Assembly: GCA_024364735.1 (NCBI GenBank)
Contig: JAGFNQ010002298.1
Span: forward strand, 461,082-525,081
Source: Boesenbergia rotunda
Lineage: Eukaryota > Streptophyta > Magnoliopsida > Zingiberales > Zingiberaceae
Length of the DNA: 64,000 bases
Direction of reading: 5' to 3'
Shown here: piece after piece, positions 46,898 to 58,408 of the stretch
Layout: each line of letters begins with the position of its first letter
Position numbering within the stretch: the stretch's first letter is position 1
Position numbers and translations under genes: made by a program
Notes under the pieces: model-generated
What the model was told of the DNA's origin: nothing
The model's input: the letters and a program-made list of their open reading frames with translations, nothing else
Databases searched by the model: none

Positions 46898-47383
46898 TCA
46901 AGTCTTGCTTCGTTTGTTTACCTCACGATCTTGTCCCCTTCGGTTGTTCTTCTCACTTCGCCGCTCGCCGCGCTGCCTCCGGTCGAGATCGCGGCCGCCG
47001 AAGGACGCCGTGGCCGCGTAGACATCGGCGATCGTGCGGTACCGCCGCGTCGTCCGCCACGGGCCGCACATCTCCTCATCGTCGTCCTCGTTCTCCAGGA
47101 GGATCGCCGCCTCGAGTAGCGGCGAAGGCGTCCGAGATAGCTCCACCGATCGGGAAGTGGTGGTGGAGGAGGTGGTGGAGGAGGAGGAGCACCGATCGTC
47201 GGCCCCGCAGCCGCTGCTTTCGCTGAGATGGACAAGCAGCTCTGCCGCCTTGAGATCGGAGGCGGTGAGGAGGCTGCGGGAGGGAAGGAGAGGCGGCAGC
47301 AGCGGCGGGTGGTGGTGTAGGTCGAGGGTTTCCATGAATCCGCCCTTCGCTACGCCCTCGGCCCTTTTCGATGCCGCCTGCAT
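46898..47383 (-). CDS. Small Ser-rich, GC-rich host protein of unknown function
   Basis: 161 codons from ATG at 47383; a second in-frame ATG at 47335 (METLDLHHHPPLLPP) is an equally good start. The protein has a Pro/Leu/His-rich N-terminus, a TASDLKAAELLVHLSES segment (about residues 40-56), a Ser/Thr-rich middle, an acidic NEDDDEEM patch and a conserved-looking RRYRTIADVYAATASF segment (about 110-125), then a basic tail. The pairing of a DLxAAELLxxLS segment with a YRxIADVYxAT segment is reminiscent of small uncharacterised plant proteins; I cannot name the family. No signal peptide or membrane segment. High GC and no stops set it apart from the AT-rich transposons on both sides. It is probably nuclear or cytosolic. 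The antisense ORF at 47034-47528 is treated as a shadow. Confidence 0.7.
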   Translation of the reverse strand: MQAASKRAEGVAKGGFMETLDLHHHPPLLPPLLPSRSLLTASDLKAAELLVHLSESSGCGADDRCSSSSTTSSTTTSRSVELSRTPSPLLEAAILLENEDDDEEMCGPWRTTRRYRTIADVYAATASFGGRDLDRRQRGERRSEKNNRRGQDREVNKRSKT

Positions 47384-47453
47384 CGACTCAACGGTATTTG
47401 GAATTTGGGTGCCGTTGTTTTATCCGAGGTGGGTTTATACCGGCTGCCCGTTA

Positions 47454-47464
47454 CATTTATATGG
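47454..47464 (-). promoter_or_regulatory. Candidate TATA box for the host gene
   Basis: The minus strand reads CCATATAAATG about 75 bases upstream of the first ATG. A second candidate, AATATATACAC, lies near 47590. No expression evidence is available. Confidence 0.45.
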
Positions 47465-47579
47465 TGAGATGTGTCAAGATAACCGACATAGGTATGGCGG
47501 AGTTCACGTTGTGGTGTATCGCGGGTGAGTTTAAGATACCCCTCGATGCTACAATGAGCGGCTCGGTAGGGGAATGAGA

Positions 47580-48060
47580 GCGCAACGCGTGTATATATTC
47601 TTCATTTTAACAGTTCCTGATGCGTAGAACATAAAAGAAGACGGCCGCGAACCATACGTGGAAGATTCTAGAATAGTATGTTTAATATAGGACAAAATAA
47701 TAAAACTTTTATCATCGAGTGTTCAATGTTAAAAAGATATCAAAAAGATATTTATTTTAATTCTTTCTTTCAAAAATATTTTTATCTATTAAATTAATCC
47801 AATAATATTATAAAAATGTTAATAAAAATTCTTTCAATATTTCAAAATATTCTAATATTCATCGAATAATCTCTTACCCATAATTAACCCCTCTTCAAGA
47901 TAATGATTTAAAAAATTTACCTAAAGATTACTCGAATATAAATTAGATATATTTTTATACTATTATTAACACTCATTCACATATTTTTTTATGTTTCTAG
48001 TCTATATTATTATACTCCTTATCATTTTTATCGGCATAATTACTTTCCTTAGTTCGAAGA
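47580..48060. other. AT-rich intergenic sequence upstream of the host gene
   Basis: No ORF, RNA gene or recognised repeat. It is presumably the distal promoter region of the minus-strand gene. Confidence 0.55.
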
Positions 48061-48894
48061 TCTATTCTTTGTATGTTTTCATTGATAGGATATAATCTGG
48101 AGCGAAAAGGAAGCGAAAACGGAGCGTAAAGGAGTCCGAAGCTGGATGCAGCCTAGAGGTCATGTGGTTCCACACAGTCATGCAACACCCACCGTAGGTC
48201 ACATGGCACAGGCATGACCATGCGACCCCCTTCCAGGAAGCAGCATGACTCGTGCCATTTTGACCGCAACCAGCACAGCACGGCCATGTGATTTCACACA
48301 ATTGTAGTACCATCGGGAATAGCACGGCAAGGCATACCCCGTGCTATAAAAGGGGTCTTCCTTCCTCCCGTTTTCTTTCGGAGGAAGTTTCTCCCCTTGG
48401 GAGAACGCACTCATTGAGTCACCTCTCATCTCTAGTGATCCTCCTACAATTCAAGGCCTTCTCCAACGTATTCCACCTCTTTACAGGCTAAGGATTGATT
48501 CTGAAGACACTTCTCGTCACCGGGCTATGATTTTTCTCACTTTCTCCTTATTTTGATTGTGGAATGCTTGCCTGTTGGGTATGATATGACGGGTTTCCTA
48601 AGCGAATACTCAGTCCATCCGAGAGACCTCTCCATGTCTACGGATTAAAAATTTAATCCGAATGGAGACCCATCTCCCATCGACCATCTTGTGCCGTATC
48701 GAACGATCCAAATTACAACTTAGCCAATTACTAAAATCAGCCTTGTAATTTGCTCGATCGTTCGACCGCGGAAAAGGCGACGAGTCGATCGCCGACTTTT
48801 GTGTTTATGGTCGGGGTCCAGTTAATAAACTATTCATCATGATTCAAAGTCAAAATAATAAATTAACAAACATAAAATGACGAGGCAAACACAA
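48061..48894 (+). other. LTR-like fragment with a strong TATA box
   Basis: GTGCTATAAAAGGGGTCTTC at about 48342-48361 is a good TATA box, followed by a GGGAGAACGCACTCATTGAG leader-like stretch. The upstream CATGTGG/CCACAT-rich part and the whole layout resemble a plant Gypsy LTR, but no partner LTR or primer site is seen. ORFs are not supported. Confidence 0.4.
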
Positions 48895-49962
48895 CAAGCA
48901 CATGGATGACATAAGGTTAATTGAAGGAGCATGGAAAGAGTTATACCTTTTCGATTACCTCGCAGTCTTCTACCTTATGTCTCTCCCTTCACGGATGTCG
49001 TGTGGGCGACGATCTACCACGAACCTAGATCACCGAGGCCTCCAAAAGAGCTCTTCTTCTCACCTTGGCCAAAAAAAGGAAACCCTAACCTAGGGTTTCC
49101 CTAGCCGCTGGCCTCTTCTTCCTCTCCCTTTGCGCCGCCGCCCGCCAGAGCTGCATCAAGGCCTCCGGATCGGCTGCTTACCTTGAGAGGAAGGAGAAGA
49201 AGATGAAGAAGGAGACAATTCTCCTTCTTCCTCACCCGAATAGCCCGCAACTCACCTTCTCCCTCAGCCTTGCGCCGCCACCGCAAGCAAGGCTTGCGCC
49301 GCCTTCTTCCAGTCGCCGGCAGCCTCTCCACCCACGGTGAGCACCACAAAAGGTAGAGGACTCCTCTACCTTGTCTCTGTGATCCCCAGCCAAAGTATGG
49401 TGGAGGCGGGAAGAAGAACCGAGGAGAAGTTCTCCCCTTCTTCTTGTTGGCGCCGGCCAAACCCTAGGAGAGGAGGAAGAGAGAGAGGAGAGGAGAGAGG
49501 CTTAGGGTGTTAACTCTTGGAATCTTCTTGGTTTCTTGATCTCATAGGGTATTTATAGGGCTAAGGTAGGGACCAAGAGGAGGAGTTGGATCTTGGCCCA
49601 CTAATGGATCTAAACCCGATCCATTAATTAAGATCCATTCCACTAAAGGATCTTAATTGACCTTCCTCATCAACCCCCAGATTTTCATATGGGCTCCACA
49701 TATTACGAGTCGTCCATCCTCCCGTGTTTAAGATCTCGAATGTCCATTAATTAATTAAATTATTGACAATTTAAATTAATTAACTTCTGGATCTTTGATT
49801 AGTACCACTCAACCTTATCATCGTGCCGGATCAAATCCACCTGCAGGGTTTAGCACGATGAACCTTTTGAGCTCATCAAGGGGGCATCATCATCCTGACT
49901 AACCAGGACACGGATTCCGTCAATAATCAATAGCACATCATATTATTAATATTATCTCCTAA
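48895..49962 (-). other. LTR-like segment with a minus-strand promoter
   Basis: On the minus strand CCCTATAAATACCC (about 49547-49560) is followed by a CT-rich leader (49461-49505) and a GC-rich region (49101-49460). This is the pattern of a plant LTR promoter with leader. The 119-residue ORF has low-complexity content and no family motif, so it is not called as a gene. Ends are not defined. Confidence 0.4.
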
Positions 49963-52725
49963 TGTCATGCCCCGAGACCTAGGAGCCGCTGATCCAATAG
50001 AAAATCGGACAGCACCTCCCCTGTCCGACGGACAATTTACACATACATAACATAGAAATAACAATATCACGCAGTTTATATGGGCCTCAGGCCTCAAATC
50101 CAAACAGAATAACAATGTATATGGCAATATGCAAATAGAACCAAAACTCGAACTTACCTGAGCTGCCAGGGGACAGGAACGTAGCGAAAACCACACACAT
50201 AGTCCAACAATTGACTCAAAAGTACAATCCCATAAAACAAGTCACAAACTACAAGTCCACGATAATCCAAAATAACGAAATAAAGCATAACATGGTCCAA
50301 AGACATAAAGTAACATATTAAAACCAGATCGGGTGAAATCCAAGCACGGGACTGGCAACTCGGACCCTCCTGGCAGATATCAACCTGAAATCAAAAAGTA
50401 TGGCAACGGTGTGAGTTCATAAACTCAACGAATACCCAACAGATATGCATAGTACGTTATAATAACAATAAAAGTCCACGCTAATACAGTCTTATATGAA
50501 TCATAGACAAGGGTATACACTAAAGATACTGAATAAAGGTACATACCCAAATCTATCTATCCTGCAGAGGGTGAAATAAATCCCTATGGAACAAGTATAA
50601 CATATAATCCAAGATAACAGGTATCCAGTATATGCATGTCAATCAAGTGCAGAAATCAAATGCAGCAAACAATGCACGATGCAAAATATGCACATGGTGC
50701 AATGATATGTGTCACCCCTGACACCAGTCAGATCATCGTCCACCTGTCATAAATGGACGTCCGAAAGGGTAGAGCTATGACAACTGTAGGCACCCTGCTA
50801 TCACTGCTCCTGAGTGACCGAGTGGACAGGATGCTGGCGGAGGTCTCTCTCCTACCCCAAGCAATAGGGGAGTCTAGCTCTCATCTTCTCGTGTCTCAGG
50901 ACGAGAAGGGATCCCTGGCTGCTACCACGCCCGGAACCACCCTCCAAATCGTGGCCGAACAGAGCAATACAGGGCAAATGCACATACCCTATGGTAGCCA
51001 CTACCCCTGAGTGGATGCGTGTGCATATCCTCATGTAACTGACGATGGGCTCAGACTACATAGGAGCCGATGATCATCAGCATGCAATAATGCAAGGATG
51101 GTACATGACCCAAACACATACAAACACCCACCAAGTCCTCAACTAACACCTCAGTGTGTTAGGTATAGGTCTGAATCCTATATCATGGGATACAAATATC
51201 CTACTAGGTATAATGGCAAGGTAGCTAGTGATTCATAAATGTCAAATGATAAAAAAAGACATATCACTACTTCTATGCACATATATATATATATATATAC
51301 AAGACAACAAATGAGACTGTATGAATCTAAACGGGAGATAACCTCAAGGATAAGCAGCATGTATCAAATACAGGTATACTAAGACAGATATAACATACAA
51401 TCTTACTGTTATCTATAACAAACCATGCATAGCAATATGACAATATCTAGAAGATAAGTCAAAGGGTACCCGCCTCCAAAAGAGAAGAATCCAAATGCGA
51501 AGAGAACCACCAGCCAATATCAGCAATAAAAATCCAAATCAAGTCCCTGTATCAAGGACAGATTTAATTAGCTATTACAAAAATAGTAACTAGCTAATTA
51601 ATCCCTAATCCGTTCTAGGGTTAACCTAATCCGCCCCTTTCCATTTAATTAATCATAATAAAATGGTTAGGCCTTAATTATCCCAAATTATCCCGATTAG
51701 ATTCCAATTAGGTTTTGGAATCCGAATTTATCAAGTCAACTTTATTAGGTTTAAATTCCAAATTAAACCTAACCCGTAATTTAACCAATAGCTCTCCCAA
51801 AAGAGAAGAACCCAACCATCACAACTGATCCAAATCTTTGCTCCTCTACAGATCTAGATTACGCCACCACCAAGTTCATCCACCAAGCAACCAACATTAA
51901 GGACATCCGGGAAAACCAACTTACGTTAGAAACCCAACAACAATTATAGGGCTACATCCAAATTTATCTACAGAACCAACCTAAATAGAGATTCCATTCA
52001 CAGATTATTGGGAAAGCTAGGCAATACAAGTATCCAAGATTAGATCTGTCATACTTGACAAGATTAAAACCTACTGGTCTAATCGACAGAACCATCATCA
52101 GATTCAATTTGGACAAGAGTTCCTTACCAAATTTTGTGTCGTCGACTTCCACAGCCCCGACGATCAGAAGAAACAAACAAAGATCCTCGGGAGACACAAG
52201 ATGCTCAGGGTTTCGGCGTCGCAAACCCTCCTCCAACTGCAGCCTAGTGTCGCCCTTTGTCCGCGAGGTTGAAAATGCAAGGAGTAGCCATCGGCTAGGG
52301 TTCGCGCGATGAGGAGAAGAAGAGAGGTCGCGTGTGGCCGCGGTTAGGGCACGCGGAGGGGAGAAGAAGAAGGAAATCGGGTCGGCGGCTGCAGCGGCTA
52401 GGGCACAGGGAAGAAGGAGTCGAGCGGGTCTGGCTGCCTGTGGCTACGCCCGAGCGGAGAGAAGAGAGGAGAGTCGATGAGTAAACTTAGGGCACGGGAG
52501 TATTAAAAGAATATCTATATATATTAGGAAATAACTTTTCCTCCATTAATTCCTGACAAAACTATTATGTGCCCAATTAATCTCGTAACCCTTTCCAAAA
52601 ATCTCAGAAAATTATTCTAAATTTTCATGTGATTGGTTCCAATTTTAAATTCCTGTTTATGATCAATATATATATATTTATTTATTTATTTTATTTTTAT
52701 TTTTATTAATTAAGCGTATTTTACA
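49963..52725 (-). mobile_element. Tekay/Del-type chromovirus 3' LTR, minus strand
   Basis: Read on the minus strand it starts TGTAAAATACGC at 52725 and ends GGGGCATGACA at 49963, 2763 bp. The pol C-terminus and polypurine sequence (TTAGTGGGGGGAGAT) lie just upstream, which identifies it as the 3' LTR. A GC-rich leader-like block with CCCTAGCC repeats is at 52190-52490, and a TA dinucleotide run at 51280-51298. The flank CCTAA (49958-49962) would be half of the target duplication. Confidence 0.85.
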
Positions 52726-53290
52726 ATCTCCCCCCACTAATAAAAATTTGGTCCCCAAATTTCGTTGATTACTCACAGCAGATACTAACAACATGTAGAT
52801 AGTATAATGCTGAACGAAATCTAGCCATGCATACCTCCGGTAAATAAGTGAGGATAACGAGCTCTGATCGTATCCTCGAGCTCCCAAGTCGCCTCCTCAT
52901 CAGAGTGATGCTGCCATCCGACCCTAACTAGACGGATGGTCTTGTTCCGCAACTGACGCTCTCTGTAGCCCAGAATCCGTGTCGGAACCTCCTCATATGT
53001 CGTATCAGGCTGAAGGGAAACAGATACATCCAACAGCACATGTGTAGGGTCTGGTACATACCTCCTCAGCATCGATACATGGAATACATCATGCACTCCA
53101 GCCAGAGCAGGTGGTAGCGCCAAACGGTAAGCTACTACTCCAATCCTCTCCAAAATCTAAAAAGGGCCAATATATCGCGGAACAAGCTTACCTCGAAGAC
53201 CGAATCTCTTCATCCCTTTTGTGGGAGAAACACGTAGAAACACATGGTCGCCAATGGAGAGGTCCTGTCGCTGCCGAGTCCCAAAGTGCA
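52726..53290 (-). pseudogene. Chromovirus integrase C-terminus with chromodomain-like end
   Basis: Minus-strand frame: LSIGDHVFLRVSPTKGMKRF and RGKLVPRYIGPF, then a TAG near 53157-53159, then ERIGVVAYRLALPPALAGVH, VFHVSMLRRYVPDP and VRVGWQHHSDEEATWELEDT to a stop at 52821. These are the hallmarks of the integrase C-terminal domain and chromodomain-like tail of Tekay/Del Gypsy elements, which would guide insertion into chromatin. Everything upstream in gag-pol is absent: the sequence changes abruptly near 53290. Confidence 0.88.
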
Positions 53291-53483
53291 ATCACATCGA
53301 TAAAACTACTCCGAACAAATCCGAAAAGACTCGTAAAACAAGTAGGCATCGCAAACCTACGCTCTGATACCAGATAGACACCGAAAATCCACAAGTCCTT
53401 AAGGTATCCGACAACCTCGCTTTGATACCAAAAATAAATTGGTATCAGATAAACACTGGAAAATCCGTGAATACCCGAGGTAT
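53291..53483 (-). other. Leader-like remnant with primer-site-like sequences
   Basis: The plus strand has ACGCTCTGATACCAG near 53370 and CGCTTTGATACCA near 53428, complements of tRNA-Met primer sites, and an inverse copy TTGGTATCAGA at 53439. The segment looks like the leader of the chromovirus joined directly to its integrase end by a large deletion. Confidence 0.5.
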
Positions 53484-56012
53484 TGATAAGTGTCATTTTG
53501 TTGATTATTTAAGGTTCTAAGATCTATTTTTGACTCATGTTTTACTTGCTTAATGGTGGATTTACCCTAGGTTCTAGGATTTATATTCTTTTTGGACCTA
53601 ATTGCAAATTTTTATATATTTGAGTTGTTTTGTGACTAAATTTTTGATCTACTTTTGTAGGCTTGGAAGGATCAGGGACCTAGGTCATGTTGGGTCAAAG
53701 TTGAGTCAAAAGTGGACTGGATCAAGTGATCAAGCGTCAACTAATTTGGACCGTCCGATGTAAAAACGGTTAGATTTAGACCATCTGAGAACTTCTGATC
53801 AATCCGAGCTGGGATTAAGGTTAATCGAGCGATCAGGTCAAGATCTGAGATTTTCATCCAAATCCAAGGAGATCCAGCCGTTGGATCAAGCTCAGAGGAC
53901 TCTAGACCGTCCATTCAAAGATCAAGGTGATCTGAACCATCCGTTGCAAATCTGGAAGATCCGAGCTACCCCGAGGTAGATCCTGACCTTTGATCAAGAT
54001 CTGGGAAGTTTGAGTCAAATCGGACGAAGATCAGCCGTTGGATGGAAGTGAAATGATCTCAGCCGTTCACTGTTTTAACTACATAAACGGAATTCCTCTG
54101 CTTTGGATCGCGTCGCGTCTTCATAGCTTCTTCTCATTTTCTTCACTTGTTCTTCATTTTCTTTGGCGATTTCTCCATCTGAAGGCGTGGCCACCTCAAA
54201 TTCGACCTTGGAGCAAGATCTGGATCATTGGAAGAAGTTTCAATGGAAATTCTAGCTCGGATTTGCATCGGAACAGGGGTTGATTGAGGGTTTCGTCAGT
54301 TTCTGTGATCTGATCAATTTGATCGCGATTGTGTGCCAATCTCTTCAATCGGAGCTATTTGGAGGGTCTCTGGAGTACTCTGATCATCACCCAGTCTTCA
54401 TCGCATTCCTTCATCGCAAGATCAAAGAGATCAGATTGGTTTTTTCCAGCCAAGTGAAATCTGTGAGCAGATCTGAAATTGGAGCTATTTTCCCAGTGAT
54501 TTGTGAGTTGAAGGGGTTCTTGGCTTGCTCTTGTGTGACGACAAGGAGGTCTTGAGACAAGGAATGGTCGAGGCTTAGTTTTTATGGCATTTCTTGTTGC
54601 TTTTAGCTGTAATTTCAATTCTGCATTTCAATTTTGTTACTGTCTTCATACCAGGTGTCTCAGTTCACTGTCTTGAATAGATTCAGCCTTAATTACATTT
54701 CATTCTGCAAGGTAGTTAGCTTGTGAGCTAGTATGGTGAACAATTGTCTCAATTTCAGTTCGTTTCCTGAATTTGTTTCTTGCGTATCAACTTGTATGCT
54801 GCGTATCAGTTTCAAGTTCTGCAAATGTTCAACTTGGTGTTTCTAAATTAGTGTCAAGTGATCATTAGTTCTTCTTCAGTTTTTTTCCTTTTCCTGAATG
54901 GTAGATCGGTGCATAGAATTCGGTTTGCTTGATTGTTTGTTTTGCATTTAAATTGTTGCGGCAAATCTGCATTTGCTTCTGAATTCAACCAGTTTTTCAT
55001 TCAGCAGTTTTAGGTTATTGTTGTAGTTTTTCAGTCTATCATTCCTGAAATTGTGTCAATGGGACATTAGTTTATCTGAGTTCTGTCTAAACATTAGTTT
55101 GAGCAATTAGTCTCAGTTTGATTTGTTTGTTTTTGCATTTGTTTGGTTGTTGAATTTCTGAATTCCCTGTTCTGAATTCCTGCCTTCAAAAGCTGCATTA
55201 AGTTCATTTCGGAAGTTATCCATACCTGGTCTGAATTTTATCCATTCATTTCTACAAAGGTCTTCACTGATAGCAAGGTTTCTAAGCCTAGTCGATTGTT
55301 TTCATTTCAGAATTGTTAGTATTAATTTTGGTACTCTATATCAGAATTGGCACATAAGCTCTTTCCCTTGTGTATCAAGTTTGATTCATTTTCTTTTCCA
55401 CTTTGTATCAACATTAAACTACTGAATTGATTGTTGTCAAATTACCTGCAATTATTAGTGAGCTAAGGGTTGAAATCAGTTAGTTTTTCATTTGGCTATT
55501 TCTGAATTTTCTTAACCATGTCTGCATTGTTTGCTTCTAAATTTTGTAGCTTGTGTTTGCTTGCTTAAAATTCGATTGCTGAAGTAAGTCTTGTACTAGT
55601 ACAATCAAGAATTTAGTCACGGAGTTGTTTCATTTTGCTTAGCATTTGTTTTGCATTTTATATCAGATTTGTTTTACAAAACCGGTTAAGTGCTTTAGTT
55701 GATTTGAATGTTCATTAATTGAATCCTTAATTGCCATTACCTAGTTAAGTTGCTTAGTTAAATTTCCTTCCTTTTCATTGCATTTTCTTGTCTATTTGAA
55801 ACCAAACACCAAATTTTATTTGAAATCCAAAAAAAAATATTAACGACACATAAACTTGAGCTCGAATCGAACAATCTCAACTAGCCCTAGGAAAAATACG
55901 ACCTGTGGCCCCTTTACTACGTTTTCATTCTCTGATAGCAAAAAGGGTTTCCAGCTTTACAAATATTCAAAATTTGAGACCCACATTCGTGACAGCTCTT
56001 TTGGGTCCATCA
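53484..56012 (+). mobile_element. Athila-type LTR (5' LTR of a non-autonomous element)
   Basis: About 2.5 kb from TGATAAGTGTC to GGTCCATCA, followed by AAATTTT and a tRNA-Asp primer site. The layout (long AT-rich LTR, ACGACCTGTGGCCCC near 55898, AAATTTT spacer) is that of Athila-group Gypsy elements. No gene is supported; short ORFs at 54038-54555 and 55856-56092 have no motifs. Confidence 0.75.
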
Positions 56013-56018
56013 AATTTT

Positions 56019-56036
56019 TGACACCGTTGCCGGGGA
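56019..56036 (+). other. Primer-binding site (tRNA-Asp), mutated
   Basis: TGACACCGTTGCCGGGGA corresponds to the Athila-type site TGGCGCCGTTGCCGGGGA with two G-to-A changes. Confidence 0.8.
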
Positions 56037-56174
56037 AACTACTAGTTGAGTTGTTTAATTTTTGCTTGTATGCTTATAGACATATCATTTGATTCTATTT
56101 TCTTTTGCTTTATCTTTTGTATACGGTTGTTGCCATTTTTCTTGTTTGTTTTGTGACAGGGCTGCAAGATCAAA

Positions 56175-58408
56175 ATGTTTTCACCAGAGGATTGTAAAGA
56201 GCTCAAAAGTGCACTGTCAGAGTTAAAGTTTTAGGTGAATCATGTGAACCAACAAAGATCCAACAGTCATGCATCTACTTACCAGCAGCCATGTTAACAG
56301 TTTCAGCAGCAAAACCAATATTTTCAGCAGTCCGATTCAAATTTTCAGCAACCAAACTATCAATTTCAGCAAGGGTAGCCACAATGTCAATCTTTCCAAC
56401 AATTTCAGCAGCCCTATTCGAATTTCCAGCAAACAAATCAGTTTTTTCAGCCACAAGTTCAACCATCATTCCAAAATTTTCAGCCAAGTCTACCAAATTT
56501 CCAGCAAACTCAGATTAGGCAGCCACAATTCCAGAATTTTGAGCAACCAATTCAGCAATTCCAGCTCCAATTTCAGCAACCCTATCAACAAAATCAATCA
56601 CCTTTTCAAGGAATTCAGCAAGGGTACCAAGATAATTTGAATTTCCAGCAACCATATCAATTTCCATAGCAATTTTAGCCTTGCAACCAAAATTTCCAGC
56701 CACAAAATCAGAGTTCCCAGCCCACTCATTTTCAATTTTCACCACCACCATTTCAACCTCAGATCCAGGATTTCTAGGGCTTCAATTCTCAACAAATTCA
56801 ACCATCATTCCAGCCAAATTTTCAGCAATTTAATCAGCCCATTCAATCATTTGAGTAGCCCCAACAACTCCCATTTCAGAATGCACAGCCTACTCTTAGT
56901 CTTCAGCAGTCTTATGTTACATTTCAAGACCAACAGGAGTTCCACACTAACCAAGGAGGCTTTGACAATCCTAATGAGAATGAGGTTCAACAACAAAGGA
57001 TAAAAGAGATGTTGCAACAAATTATACAAATGAATCAAATGCAAATAGAACAATTATCTTCTCAAGCTACTCAAGATTTTAAGGGGTATGATTATGCATC
57101 AACTTTGGGGAATGAAGAGGTTATGTCAAGTTTAAACACTCCAAATGCCGAATTTCCTGAAAAATTTCCAACATCCCATTTTCCCATTCAAAACAGCCCC
57201 GGAGTTGAGTTTATATCAGTTCAAGGTGACCCTAGTGCATGGCCAAGTCCTTCTTCAAGTGATCTTGCAAATTTGGTGGAAGAAGAAGAAGAAAACATCA
57301 AATATAGGGCACCTACAGCATGCATTCCTCCTGAAGTTCTTGTTCAAAACTCAGTTCCAAATTTTTTAGCTCAAGAAGAAGATTCTGAAGCACTACAGGA
57401 CCCTTCTCATCTTTTATTTTGTGATGATAGTGTTATTGATGATCCTAATTTTTCTAATATTATTGTTGTAGATATTACTGAGGAAGCATGCATGGGAGAT
57501 GATTCTACAGGTGTAGGGGATTGCACTAAGCCCCAGGGACCACCACAATTTACTGGTACATTACCAGAAAGTGTAGGGACATGCATGGTGGAAGCAAGAA
57601 CCCAAGAATCACCCGTTCCAGTTGAGTGTCCACCAGAACCCGAACCTGAAGAGGAGATTGCACATTTCCAGGAGGAGCCAATAATTACATCCACTCTTGT
57701 AGAACCTCCAGGTATTTTTCAGCACGATCAGGTAAGTATTCCTCTTAATTCATTTGAAAATTGCATAGAGGTACCTCAAACTGATTTTATTGTTTGTAAT
57801 ACACTTGTGGATACATTTTTTGTAGAAAATCATTGTGAAAAATTCATAGAGGTAGCTAGTGTTGAATTTGCTGAATGTGAAACATGTTGTGATACATATC
57901 ATGAAAATGCAGTATGGGTGGTGGAAAATTGTTAGAAATGCCTCAAATTGATGTTGATTGTTGTGATGAGTATCTTGATATATCTTATGCTGAAATTGAT
58001 TGTGAAAGACTGATAGAGGCACCTAAAGTTGATTTCATTGGTTGTAATACATCGCTTGATATATCCTTGATGGGAAATAATTGTGAAAATTTCATTGAAG
58101 TATCCAAAATGGATTTCATTGTTTGTGATGAGTTTCTGGATGCATTTTTTGTAGAAAATAATTGTGAAAAATTCATTGAGGTACCAAGAATTGATTTCAT
58201 TGGATATGATGCAGTTTTGGATACATTTCATGCAGAGACTGATATTATTTCAATTCTTTCTTACCCTGCACGCTTGAGAGAGGTATTACATGGTTTTGCA
58301 GGGTCCAGAAGACTTCTGGAGTGGGTGCTTTATCTGAACAGACTCCAACCTCCTGGAAGAACTTTCAAAAGGGATCAAGAAGGAGGAGATGATTTTACTT
58401 TAATTTGA
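56175..58408 (+). pseudogene. Unusual ORF: Gln/Phe-rich region, acidic region and Cys-containing 27-residue repeats
   Basis: One frame runs from ATG at 56175 to a TAG at 57933-57935, then continues in another frame from about 57914 to 58408. The first about 270 codons are rich in FQQ, NFQQ and QPQ motifs (prion-like composition); 57009-57730 is acidic with Pro-Glu-rich stretches; 57735-58240 holds about six repeats of CEKFIEVPxxDFIxC...LDTF type. The end reads RLLEWVLYLNRLQPPGRTF. Seven in-frame stops precede 57009: TAG at 56232, 56376, 56667, 56676, 56775 and 56856, and TAA at 56295. No gag, protease or polymerase motif is seen. It lies where gag should be. I do not recognise the family. Confidence 0.65.

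Noticed and set aside
47034..47528. Plus-strand 164-residue ORF opposite the host gene
   Set aside because: Overlaps the Ser-rich gene antisense; composition follows from high GC and it runs through the likely promoter.
49101..49460. Minus-strand 119-residue ORF
   Set aside because: Low-complexity, located in the leader of an LTR-like promoter region, no recognisable motif.
53188..53496. Minus-strand 102-residue ORF
   Set aside because: Out of frame with the integrase motifs that occupy part of it; the remainder is leader-like sequence.
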